A model generated the notes under the pieces. It did not search any database. It was given only the letters and a program-made list of their open reading frames with translations, and was not told the origin of the DNA. Source: Verrucomicrobiota bacterium (lineage in GTDB: Bacteria; Verrucomicrobiota; Verrucomicrobiia; Chthoniobacterales; UBA10450). Taken from it: a stretch of 46,234 nucleotides of DNA. Within the stretch, counting starts at the first letter, position 1. Every line of letters begins with the position of its first letter. The translations under genes were made by a program, and so were the position numbers. Shown here piece by piece: positions 1-7,147 of this stretch. The stretch covers positions 1 through 46,234 of the forward strand of contig QHQA01000044.1 in NCBI GenBank assembly GCA_003219695.1, in the 5' to 3' direction.

Positions 1-1
1 G

Positions 2-97
2 CGCGACATCAACAGTGTGGATCTTGCCGTTCACGCCACCGAAATTACGAAAGCGCTGAAGAGTTACGGCAAACCAGAGCTTGCACTCACAGGATGA
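2..97 (+). CDS. C-terminal end of an upstream ABC-importer operon gene (partial)
   Basis: An open frame enters from the left edge and ends at the TGA at 95-97, giving about 31 C-terminal residues that finish KPELALTG. Its stop overlaps the ATG of the next gene in an ATGA arrangement, so the two are very probably translationally coupled. In SsuABC/TauABC-like operons the gene before the permease is normally the substrate-binding protein or the ATPase. The fragment is too short and carries no diagnostic motif, so I cannot say which. That it is a coding tail is fairly sure from the overlap; its function is inferred from context only. Confidence 0.6.
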   Translation, partial: RDINSVDLAVHATEITKALKSYGKPELALTG

Positions 98-861
98 AGC
101 GATTTTTTTTAGCGGTTGGATTTTTCGTTGTGCTTCTGCTGATTTGGGAGGTGCTGTTTCGAGCCAGAATTTGGTCGCCTGTTCTTTTGCCGTCACCCTG
201 GGAAGTCGCGAGCTATTTGAAGAGTGCAGCTACCGACGGAACTCTGGAGAAAGCAACCCTCATCACCATGCGGCGGTTGCTCGTCGGTTACTTCATTGGA
301 CTTGTGGTGGGACTTCCGCTCGGGCTCTTGACGGCGCGCTGGAAATTATTTGCCGATACCATCGGCACGATGGCGCTTGGCCTGCAAACGCTCCCCAGTG
401 TTTGCTGGGTGCCGCTCGCGCTCTTGTGGTTTGGTCAAACAGAAGCCGCCATGCTTTTTGTAGTGATAATGGGAACGCTCTGGTCGGTGGTCATCGCTAC
501 CGAGACTGGTGTACGCAATGTTCCCCCGATTTATCGTCGCGCGGCATTAACCATGGGCTCGAAGCGATTTCACATCTGGTTCAGGGTAATCTTGCCCTCG
601 GCGCTTCCGTTCATCGTTAGCGGAATGAAGCAAGGCTGGGCATTTGCCTGGCGTTCATTGATGGCTGCGGAAATCTTCGTTACGATCCTGACCGGTTTTG
701 GCCTCGGGCAGCTTCTACACTATGGTCGTGAATTAAACGCCATGGAACAGGTCATTGGCATCATGATTGTCATCGTTGTGATCGGTTTACTCGCGGACAA
801 AATTTTCTTCTCCCCGATTGAAAAGTTTTTGCACCGCCGTTGGGGAACAAGTCAGGCATGA
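94..861 (+). CDS. ABC transporter permease, SsuC/TauC-like
   Basis: A 255-residue inner-membrane protein with about six hydrophobic segments. It begins with a strong transmembrane stretch right after MKRFFLAVGF. The cytoplasmic coupling loop (EAA-type motif) is seen as RRAALTMGSKRFHIWFRVIL, followed by the usual LPSALPFI. This is the binding-protein-dependent permease fold used by nitrate, sulfonate, taurine and pyrimidine-precursor importers, and the length is normal for the family. The substrate cannot be read from the sequence. The start overlaps the stop of the preceding gene (ATGA), and its own stop overlaps the start of the HPr-like gene, so three genes are tightly coupled. Confidence 0.88.
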   Translation: MKRFFLAVGFFVVLLLIWEVLFRARIWSPVLLPSPWEVASYLKSAATDGTLEKATLITMRRLLVGYFIGLVVGLPLGLLTARWKLFADTIGTMALGLQTLPSVCWVPLALLWFGQTEAAMLFVVIMGTLWSVVIATETGVRNVPPIYRRAALTMGSKRFHIWFRVILPSALPFIVSGMKQGWAFAWRSLMAAEIFVTILTGFGLGQLLHYGRELNAMEQVIGIMIVIVVIGLLADKIFFSPIEKFLHRRWGTSQA

Positions 862-1160
862 TGTTTCGCGAAAAGCGAGCACCGGTGTCCGCGCAGCGGG
901 AGGTGCGCATTACCAATAGGCTGGGATTGCACGCACGCCCTGCCGCTCACTTTGTAAAACACGTCAGGACCTTTCGGTCGGAAATCTGGTTCGTCACAGC
1001 TGGCGGTCGATATACTGCTTCAAGTTTGATCGAAGTGCTCCGCGCCAATCTCGATTACGGAGCTACGGCAACACTCAAAGCTCACGGTGTGGATGCTGAG
1101 GAGGCCGTCGAACGACTAAAACAATTGCTCCGCGAATTGCACAGGTTCGACGAACCCTAA
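858..1160 (+). CDS. HPr-family phosphocarrier protein
   Basis: A protein of about 100 residues with the full HPr signature: the phosphorylatable histidine lies in GLHARPA (His25 from the start used here) and a serine at the Ser46-equivalent place (Ser56, in ASSLIEVL) is kept, 31 residues later as in classical HPr. HPr relays phosphate from PTS enzyme I; the serine is the target of HPr kinase in many lineages. I placed the start at the ATG at 858, which overlaps the permease stop; ATG 861 and an upstream ATG at 840 are possible. The N-terminus is about 10 residues longer than usual. No enzyme I, EIIA or HPr kinase gene is in the window. Its place inside an ABC-importer operon is unusual and suggests a regulatory role, which is inference. 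Confidence 0.85.
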   Translation: MMFREKRAPVSAQREVRITNRLGLHARPAAHFVKHVRTFRSEIWFVTAGGRYTASSLIEVLRANLDYGATATLKAHGVDAEEAVERLKQLLRELHRFDEP

Positions 1161-1320
1161 CGCAGAGGCTGGGCGACCAGAATTCCGCTGTTCGAGCGGT
1201 AGCGATACACGTACTTCGAGAGCTGGTCGTCCATAACAACTTTGCCGTAGTTACGCGACGAGGAAGCGTGCATGAAATGCAAAACACCATCACTCGTGCG
1301 CGGTTCCAGGCCAACATGCG
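1157..1320 (-). pseudogene. Truncated duplicate of a DUF1460 C-terminus
   Basis: Read on the minus strand, this stretch closely parallels the last about 55 codons of the intact DUF1460 gene at 1908-2804. Shared features include HFMHAS, the pattern around SKYxYRY, and an ending VAQPLR-stop against VARPLR-stop in the intact copy. Similarity stops near 1320, where kinase-derived sequence begins on the other strand. The stop of this fragment overlaps the end of the HPr-like gene. It has no start or N-terminal two-thirds, so it is a relic of a tandem duplication or of an insertion and deletion event. Confidence 0.75.
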
Positions 1321-1857
1321 CAGTACATCGATGACCTGCTCGATTTCACCCGTCTTAGGCGCGGCAAATTGCAATTGCAACTTCGCAGCGCAGATGTGCA
1401 CGAACTACTGTGGCACGCCATCGAGATTGTGCGGCCCGAGATCGATAATCGAGACCTCAAGGTTGCAGTTGCTCTCGAGGCGTCTTCGCATACTCTGCGC
1501 GTGGATGCCCAACGGTTGCAACAGGTATTCTGGAACGTGCTGCGCAATGCCTGCGAATTCACTCCGGAGCATGGCGCGATTTCGGTGCTCATACACCCAA
1601 TCCCAATTCGCTTTGCCTCGAGATCAGCGACAGCGGCATTGGAATTGCCCCCAAGTTTATCGGCAAGATCTTCGATCCCTTTGAGCAAATTGACCCGCGC
1701 CGCGAAGGCCTCGGTCTCGGGCTTGACATTAGCAAAAGTCATTGTCGAGATGCACGGTGGCGTGATTTCTGCACGCGGCGACGGGCCTGGCAAAGGAGCC
1801 ACTTTCGGTATTACGTTGCCGCTTGTATCGGACAGTGCGCACGCATCGGCCAGTTGA
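1321..1857 (+). pseudogene. Degenerate sensor histidine kinase (end of HisKA plus HATPase)
   Basis: The stretch begins in the middle of a dimerisation/phosphoacceptor helix (QYIDDLLDFTRLRRGKL), runs through the N-box (FWNVLRNACEFTPEHG), then loses frame near 1590. The G1 box (LEISDSGIGIAP), F-box (KIFDPFEQ) and G2 start (GLGLDISK) lie in another frame at about 1584-1737. An extra A in the AAAA run at 1734-1737 returns the frame to VIVEMHGG and GKGATFGITLPL. Sensor domain, phosphoacceptor histidine and start codon are absent. Two frameshifts plus 5' truncation make this a clear pseudogene unless the sequence itself is wrong. The order of boxes is that of a normal HATPase_c domain. Confidence 0.85.
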
Positions 1858-1907
1858 CCGCACCGCAGCGACTACTGTCCCGGATTCTCAGCAGAGAGCA
1901 CCACTGG

Positions 1908-2804
1908 CTAGCGCAGCGGACGCGCGACCAGGATCCCGCTGTCTGAGTGATAGCGATACAGATATTTTGAGAGCTCCTGGTCCACAATGACCTGGCCGTA
2001 GTTGCTCGGAGAGGAGGCGTGCATGAAATGTAAAACGCCGTCTCTGGTGCGCAATGCGAGCCCAACGTGTGCGGTCGAGTAAAGTCCGCTTCGGTCGCGC
2101 GAAATGATTCCAATAATGTCGCCGCTGCGCAGTTTCGGTTCAATTTTGGCGACCCGACTTTTTGGAATTTCATAGAGCGGACGCGAGGAGACATTCGCTT
2201 CCATTCGCGCCAGCGGACCGAGCAGCGAACGATTCGAGGCGAGGTAACGGTAATGTCGCCAGCCAACGCTCATCTCGCGCGCGGAATGCGGGACGCTGCG
2301 TCCGCCAAGGTCGCGCGTGAGATCCTCAACCAAACCGCGGCGATCATTATCGTAAAGCCAGTCTTCCAAATAATGCAGACGCGAAAGGTAATCGCCGGTG
2401 CACTGCCCGCCGCGGTATCGGTCGAGTTCGATGTAATACAGCAAACGCTCCGGCGTCCAATTCGATTCCGGCTCGTTCAACATCCGGGCGAAACCGAGGG
2501 CGATCTCGAAAAACGTCCAGCAATCTACTCCGTTGAAATTTATCGAGGGCGATTCAATCCGGTTGTCGATTTCAAGCGTAAAATGTTTATAGCGTGTTCC
2601 CACCAGTGCTTGCCCCACTGCTGCTGTTCGTTCCCCGATGGGCAAAGCTTTCCAATTTTCTGCCCTGGCCTTTGCGACCAGCCGATTTAACTGGTCTTGT
2701 CCCTTGAAAACGGTGCTAAACGGCAGCCGGGATTGCGACGCCAATGCGACGGAGCAAATCAAAAACAGCGGAATGAAAACCTTCCAACTTGGCATAACCG
2801 GCAA
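1908..2804 (-). CDS. Secreted DUF1460 (amidase-like) hydrolase
   Basis: A 298-residue protein with an N-terminal signal segment (KVFIPLFLICSVALAS) and the DUF1460 hallmark VDCWTFFE; Cys95 is the likely nucleophile. DUF1460 proteins belong to the NlpC/P60-like cysteine peptidase/amidase group acting on murein fragments. The conserved histidine region is probably STAHVGLALR near residue 240. The start is ATG at 2804 or the second ATG four codons later; both keep the signal peptide. A partial copy of its 3' end lies at 1157-1320. The substrate is inferred from the family, not shown by the sequence. Confidence 0.85.
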   Translation of the reverse strand: MPVMPSWKVFIPLFLICSVALASQSRLPFSTVFKGQDQLNRLVAKARAENWKALPIGERTAAVGQALVGTRYKHFTLEIDNRIESPSINFNGVDCWTFFEIALGFARMLNEPESNWTPERLLYYIELDRYRGGQCTGDYLSRLHYLEDWLYDNDRRGLVEDLTRDLGGRSVPHSAREMSVGWRHYRYLASNRSLLGPLARMEANVSSRPLYEIPKSRVAKIEPKLRSGDIIGIISRDRSGLYSTAHVGLALRTRDGVLHFMHASSPSNYGQVIVDQELSKYLYRYHSDSGILVARPLR

Positions 2805-2823
2805 AACTCAACGCGAAACGGAT

Positions 2824-2898
2824 AAAGTTACAAGGTTACAAGTTAAAAAATTAACAGGGCGCCCCTCGCGGCGCCTAAGCAAACTTTGTAACTTTTTT
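2824..2898. terminator. Long inverted repeat between divergent genes
   Basis: AAAGTTACAA at 2824-2833 is perfectly complementary to TTGTAACTTT at 2886-2895, which runs on into further T residues to 2898. The loop holds a smaller AT palindrome and a GC-rich stretch around 2855-2875. The element lies between the start of the DUF1460 gene (minus) and the start of the MBL gene (plus), so a terminator role for neighbouring transcripts is odd. It may instead be a dispersed hairpin repeat. Confidence 0.45.
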
Positions 2899-2939
2899 AA
2901 CTCTTTTAACTTTCTAACTGTCCCATATCCTTTAACACT

Positions 2940-3905
2940 GTGCCAATTCGTTTTCCTAAAAAGAGCAGGCGAAATATTGTCCGCGAAACGTCGCGTGATG
3001 GCGCTCCTGGCCCGCGCTTGCGACATTCGACGCGTGTCCGGCTGCGTCCGCGGTCCGACTGGCACAAGCGCAATTTTCTCACCAGCGTCTTGATCCCCTC
3101 GCTTTTCACCAAGCGCTCCGGCGGTCCCGCCGCTCCGCAATTCCCGAAAATCCGTCAGGGCGAGATATGCATCACCTGGATCGGTCACGCCTCGTTTCTC
3201 GTTCAAACTCACGAAGTGAACATTTTGATCGACCCGATCTGGTCGAAATGGCTCAAGGTGATCAAGCGATTGAAGCAGCCGGGCTTCGAAATTCATCATT
3301 TGCCTTCGATCGATTTCGTTCTGGTAACTCACGCGCATTTCGATCATCTCGACCGGCGGACCCTGCGGCGGGTGGCGGCGGATCAGCCAATCGTTGTGCC
3401 GATAGGCGTGGGAAATTTGGTGCACGATCTCGGCTTCCACATCGTGCACGAGCTGGATTACTGGCAGACAATCGAGCTCGGACCGCTGAAGATTTCACTC
3501 ACGCCGTGCCACCACTGGGGAGCGCGGTTCCTCACGGATTTGCATCGCGATTTCGGAGGATTCGTTGTCGCGGTGAATGGCCGAACAATTTTTCATTGCG
3601 GCGACACTGCCTATTTCCCGGGCTTCAAAGAAATCGGCGACCGCTTTAATGTCGAGGTGGCGTTGCTTCCCATTGGCGCATATGAGGCGCCAACTGGCCG
3701 CGAAGTTCACATGAATCCAGAAGAAGCCGTGCGAGCTTTTCTGGAACTGCGCGCCAGGACTTTGATCCCGATGCATTACGGGACCTCCCCTCTTGGGTTC
3801 GAGCCGCTCGAAGAGCCGCCGCAACGATTGCTCGCAGCTGCGCGCGCTCACGGCATCCAGGAAAAGCTCCTGGTCATGACCGAGGGGAAGCCAGTCATTC
3901 TGTGA
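2940..3905 (+). CDS. MBL-fold metal-dependent hydrolase (NAPE-PLD/UlaG-like)
   Basis: A 321-residue protein with the metallo-beta-lactamase metal motif THAHFDHLD (His131, His133, Asp135, His136), a downstream PCHHWGAR, the HCGDTAYF strand and a late MHYGT. This order fits the Lactamase_B_2 group that includes NAPE-hydrolysing phospholipase D and UlaG-type lactonases. The first about 60 residues are basic and Arg-rich with no clear signal peptide. The frame opens with GTG at 2940 and lacks a good ribosome-binding site, so the true start may be later. The stop at 3903-3905 coincides with the left edge of the four-helix-bundle element. The substrate is unknown. Confidence 0.85.
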   Translation: MPIRFPKKSRRNIVRETSRDGAPGPRLRHSTRVRLRPRSDWHKRNFLTSVLIPSLFTKRSGGPAAPQFPKIRQGEICITWIGHASFLVQTHEVNILIDPIWSKWLKVIKRLKQPGFEIHHLPSIDFVLVTHAHFDHLDRRTLRRVAADQPIVVPIGVGNLVHDLGFHIVHELDYWQTIELGPLKISLTPCHHWGARFLTDLHRDFGGFVVAVNGRTIFHCGDTAYFPGFKEIGDRFNVEVALLPIGAYEAPTGREVHMNPEEAVRAFLELRARTLIPMHYGTSPLGFEPLEEPPQRLLAAARAHGIQEKLLVMTEGKPVIL

Positions 3906-4417
3906 AGAAGAAAACGCCGAACGCCGAACGTGCGGTAGACCTCGTTCAATGGATACCCAACGGCATTGTGCGCGAAGATGCGCCGGTTTACGGCGCGCTA
4001 GAAAAGACCGATTCAACTTCCAACGCCCAACGCTCAACGCCCAACGCTCAACAAGCAAGTAGGCCGCGCTTCGACCTAGAAGATCAATTGCTCGAATTCA
4101 GCGCGCGGATCGTCCGATTCGTTGACGCGTTGCCAAATACGAGAGCCGCAAATCATCTCACAGGCCAGCTCCTTCGCTGCGGGACTTCACCATACGGCAA
4201 CCATGGTGAAGTTGAAGCCGCCGAATCACGCAAAGATTTCGTTCACAAATTAAAGATTTGCCTGAAGGAACTGAAAGAGACCCGACGCTGGTTACGACTG
4301 GCTTGCAGATCGTCGATTGTGTCGGCGCCGAAAACGGCTGCGATCCTCAACGAGACCGAAGAATTGATTAGGATTTTCTTCTCCAGTATCCGAACGGCGG
4401 ATAAGAACGCGAGATGA
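3902..4417 (+). CDS. Four-helix-bundle protein (S23 / 23S rRNA intervening-sequence family)
   Basis: The C-terminal about 115 residues, from FDLEDQLLEFSARIVRF, match the S23/TIGR02436 four-helix-bundle family: LPNTRAANHLTGQLLRCGTS, then AAESRKDFVHKLKICLKELK and ETRRWL. Members are found in 23S rRNA intervening sequences and as free-standing genes, and are related to the Avd accessory protein of diversity-generating retroelements. The frame opens with GTG at 3902, overlapping the MBL stop; GTG at 3968 is the other in-frame option. Either start translates through the AACGCCCAACGCTC repeats, so the first about 55 residues look like translated repeat rather than a domain. The family biochemical role is not settled. 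Confidence 0.8.
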   Translation: MKKKTPNAERAVDLVQWIPNGIVREDAPVYGALEKTDSTSNAQRSTPNAQQASRPRFDLEDQLLEFSARIVRFVDALPNTRAANHLTGQLLRCGTSPYGNHGEVEAAESRKDFVHKLKICLKELKETRRWLRLACRSSIVSAPKTAAILNETEELIRIFFSSIRTADKNAR

Positions 4418-4461
4418 GGCAGCGAGTCTCCGAGTTGAGCGTTGGGCGTTTTCTCTTCTAG
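3903..4461. mobile_element. Inverted-repeat-bounded element carrying a four-helix-bundle gene
   Basis: The left edge (3906-3930) and the reverse complement of the right edge (4434-4461) match over about 25 positions with a one-base gap and a few mismatches, sharing exact GAAAACGCC. Inside, AACGCCCAACGCTCAAC occurs at 4022-4038 and 4036-4052 as overlapping direct copies and, exactly inverted, at 4434-4450. The S23-type gene fills the space between. A related end recurs at 16045-16073. No transposase is encoded apart from the four-helix-bundle protein. The element abuts the stop of the MBL gene and ends two bases before the next ATG. Mobility is inference. Confidence 0.6.
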
Positions 4462-4462
4462 A

Positions 4463-6676
4463 ATGTCCGCTCCGCGCTCCACGCGTTCGGAAATTCTTGG
4501 CGCGTTATCAGCCGGTTTACTCGTTGTCTTCTTCTGTTTCATTCTGCTCTGGCACGATCCGCTCCTCTTTTGGAATGACGATTATGAATTGTCGGTGCTG
4601 CCGGTATTCGCCGATGTGGCGCGCAGTTGGTCGGAAGGAAATTGGCCAATCCTCAGCCCGTATTCCTGGGTCTGCGGAAATCTGGCCGGCGAATTTCAGT
4701 ACGGCACATTCTCGATTTTCGTGAATGCGGTCGTTGTTCTGATCTGGAAATTTTCCCTGACGTTTCCACAACAGGCAGCGGCTCTTGCCATCACACATCT
4801 TTTCGTTCTGGCGACGGGCGCGTTTTTGCTCGCGCGTGATCGCCGATTTTCAGTTCCGTTGTCGATCTTTGTCGCCCTGGTCGCTTCGCTAAACGGCTGG
4901 ATCATTTGTTGGGGCGCCACCGATTGGTTCGGCGCGCTCGGCGCATTTACGTGGCTGCCATGGGCATGGCGGGGCGCCGAGCGCGCGCTAGATCAACAGA
5001 GAACCAAATGGCGATTTCTCTGGCCGGCGCCGTTTGTTTATCTACTGGTGACCGGCGGGTTTCCCTACACGGTTCTCATGTTGCTGCTCTTGATCGCGTG
5101 GCTGTCCGTCAAGTCGTTAGTCGAAACGCGCAACATTTTCTCGGTTTTGCCGATGCTCTTTGGCGTCGCGCTCGGCTTCGGATTATCCGCGCCCGCATGG
5201 CTGGCAATCCTCGATTTGGTTCAGGGTTCAGCGCGCGAGTTGCAGCCGGCAGCCGCGCACTGGCAATGGCGCGTTCCACCTGCGGCGCTGCCGGGGTTAA
5301 TCCTTCCCTCATGGACAGTGAACTGGACCGATTTCTCCTCGCGCTTAATGCCGCGCACGGCGACCGAGCTGGCGTGCGGCTTGGTTGCTCCAGCAGCGCT
5401 CATTGCTGGATTCATCTGGCGCGGGCGCATGCTCGTTAGGCAAATTAAATGGGAGTTGCTCCTGTTGTTCGTCGTGCTGTTGTTCTCAATGCTTCCTACA
5501 GCTGGACTTTTTCGATGGAGTTTTCGCTGGCTGCCATTTTTCCATTTGGTTCTCGCGATTTGTGCCGCAGAGACGCTGCGCTTCCGGCCGGGATTACCGA
5601 TCCCGGCTACAGCGGCCGTTGTTCTCACCTCATTGACAGCAATTGCAATGTTAATCTTGCATGCAACCGGCTCTTACGCTTTCCCGCTGACATGGATTTT
5701 TCTCGGGCTAGCGGCGATTTGGTTGCTGTTAGCGCTTTCGTCGCGCGATTCTAAATTTAACGAATGCGCACCTGTAGCGATTACATTTGCGGCGTTTCTT
5801 GCGACATATTTCTGCCTTCCGACGAACTGTGGCGTGCCGAGATACAATTTTTCTCAGGACCTGCTTAAGCCCTCGCCGCTGGATCCGGAGCGTCTTTATC
5901 TGAGCGTCTATCCATGGGCAGAGCTGACCTATGCCACCTCAAATAAACCCCAAAGAGTCGGTCAAACTCTGCGCCCCGGCAGCACATCGATGTGGGCGGC
6001 ATTGCATTTCATCAATGGCTACAGCCCAATCCGGGCCGCCGGCGTGGCGCGCGAATTCGCAGCGAGCATTCACGGCGAGATTAATCCGGATGCGGGCACC
6101 TATTTGCTCAGTCAACAAGCTGGCAAGAATGGCGAACTGGCTTTGCTAGGCGTGGACGGAATTGTTGTTGCACGCGAATTGGATCTTACCCCTCAGCCGA
6201 GTTCTGAGTGGGAGCTGGTGGTTTCAACGGATGAAGGGCGAGTCTTCCATCGGCTCGGCGCTCCGTTGACGCGAGTGCGTTCAGTCACGTCAATCAATTC
6301 GCGGCCTAACGAACAATTCGCTTCTGCAACGATTTCGGAAATTAAGAATTTGCGAAATTGGGTGGAAGCGGATGTCGATGTGCCGAATGGCGACCGTCCC
6401 GCGTTGCTGATGTTTTCGCGGCCGTACTTTCGCGGATATGAAGCGCGCTTGGGCAATCAAAAACTCGCCGTCACTTCCTATCGCGGATTATTTCCCATGG
6501 TGGAAGTCCCGGGAGGCACGAATGGGCGGCTCACTCTAGCCTATCGGCCCTATTGGCTTATCTGGGGAAGCGGCGCTGCCGTAGTCTGCGCGTTAACCGT
6601 TGCATTGAATCTTGTCGCCGCGATTCCGCGAAGATGTCGAACTCTGAGGATTTGGTTCGATTTTATCCAATCGTGA
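4463..6676 (+). CDS. Large polytopic membrane protein, YfhO-like
   Basis: About 737 residues with roughly a dozen hydrophobic segments through residue 490 and a mostly soluble C-terminal region, closing with one more transmembrane helix near the end. The early extracytoplasmic acidic pair (FWNDDYELSV) followed by NWPILSPYSWVCGN resembles YfhO/GT-C-fold membrane proteins, which in Gram-positives help glycosylate lipoteichoic acid. I chose ATG 4463 because the upstream in-frame codons lie in the right end of the four-helix-bundle element. The last codons overlap the GTG of the next gene. The glycosyltransferase role is a family-level inference; an uncharacterised polytopic protein is the safe reading. 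Confidence 0.7.
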   Translation: MSAPRSTRSEILGALSAGLLVVFFCFILLWHDPLLFWNDDYELSVLPVFADVARSWSEGNWPILSPYSWVCGNLAGEFQYGTFSIFVNAVVVLIWKFSLTFPQQAAALAITHLFVLATGAFLLARDRRFSVPLSIFVALVASLNGWIICWGATDWFGALGAFTWLPWAWRGAERALDQQRTKWRFLWPAPFVYLLVTGGFPYTVLMLLLLIAWLSVKSLVETRNIFSVLPMLFGVALGFGLSAPAWLAILDLVQGSARELQPAAAHWQWRVPPAALPGLILPSWTVNWTDFSSRLMPRTATELACGLVAPAALIAGFIWRGRMLVRQIKWELLLLFVVLLFSMLPTAGLFRWSFRWLPFFHLVLAICAAETLRFRPGLPIPATAAVVLTSLTAIAMLILHATGSYAFPLTWIFLGLAAIWLLLALSSRDSKFNECAPVAITFAAFLATYFCLPTNCGVPRYNFSQDLLKPSPLDPERLYLSVYPWAELTYATSNKPQRVGQTLRPGSTSMWAALHFINGYSPIRAAGVAREFAASIHGEINPDAGTYLLSQQAGKNGELALLGVDGIVVARELDLTPQPSSEWELVVSTDEGRVFHRLGAPLTRVRSVTSINSRPNEQFASATISEIKNLRNWVEADVDVPNGDRPALLMFSRPYFRGYEARLGNQKLAVTSYRGLFPMVEVPGGTNGRLTLAYRPYWLIWGSGAAVVCALTVALNLVAAIPRRCRTLRIWFDFIQS

Positions 6677-7113
6677 AAAGCTTATCCGTCGCGCTCGCTC
6701 TATTTTTCTCAGCCGTCACTGCGACGCTCGGCGATCTCAGGCCTGTCGATTCGAACGCTCCCGTTCTGCAATATTTCGCTCCTGTTCAAATCGCTGCCCG
6801 TCCCGGGCATACAGACGCGCCGAACTTTACTTTCGATAAGCAGAAGCCGTTGCTCACAATAACATCTGTCCGCCAATTATTCGTTCATCGAAACGGAAGA
6901 GGCGTTACTATCGTTCTAAACGAAAGAGACAGACGGCGCTACGCGGAGCTGACGCGCCGATTTACAGGCCGGCTGCTAATTTGCGTCGGTGCAGGTGACC
7001 TCGTCAGTATCGTCCAAATTACTGCGCCGATGGAGAACGGGATGATTGAGTTCAGTGACGCCAGCGGTACGGGCGATATCGCAAAATATCTTCGTCGTCG
7101 ATTTGGCATGTAG
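6673..7113 (+). CDS. Small secreted protein with a SecD head-like domain
   Basis: From GTG 6673 (overlapping the previous stop as GTGA) the product is 146 residues with a clean signal peptide (SLSVALALFFSAVTATLG). An upstream in-frame ATG at 6634 would bury that signal, so GTG is preferred. The C-terminal half, VTIVLNERDRRRYAELT followed by TGRLLICVGAGDLVS and a closing YLRRRFG, follows the pattern of the SecD/SecDF periplasmic P1 head (a beta strand, a helix with ...ELTRR..G, then a xxVxVGxxxVS strand). A free-standing, secreted copy without the transmembrane domain is uncommon. The function is unknown; a substrate-binding or chaperone-like role would be speculation. Confidence 0.65.
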   Translation: MKSLSVALALFFSAVTATLGDLRPVDSNAPVLQYFAPVQIAARPGHTDAPNFTFDKQKPLLTITSVRQLFVHRNGRGVTIVLNERDRRRYAELTRRFTGRLLICVGAGDLVSIVQITAPMENGMIEFSDASGTGDIAKYLRRRFGM

Positions 7114-7147
7114 CGTGGCGAAATCCTGAAAGCAGCCGCCAACGCCT

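Noticed and set aside
2067-2690. Plus-strand open frame of 207 codons opposite DUF1460
   Set aside because: Lies fully antisense to a gene with signal peptide and DUF1460 motifs; shadow frame.
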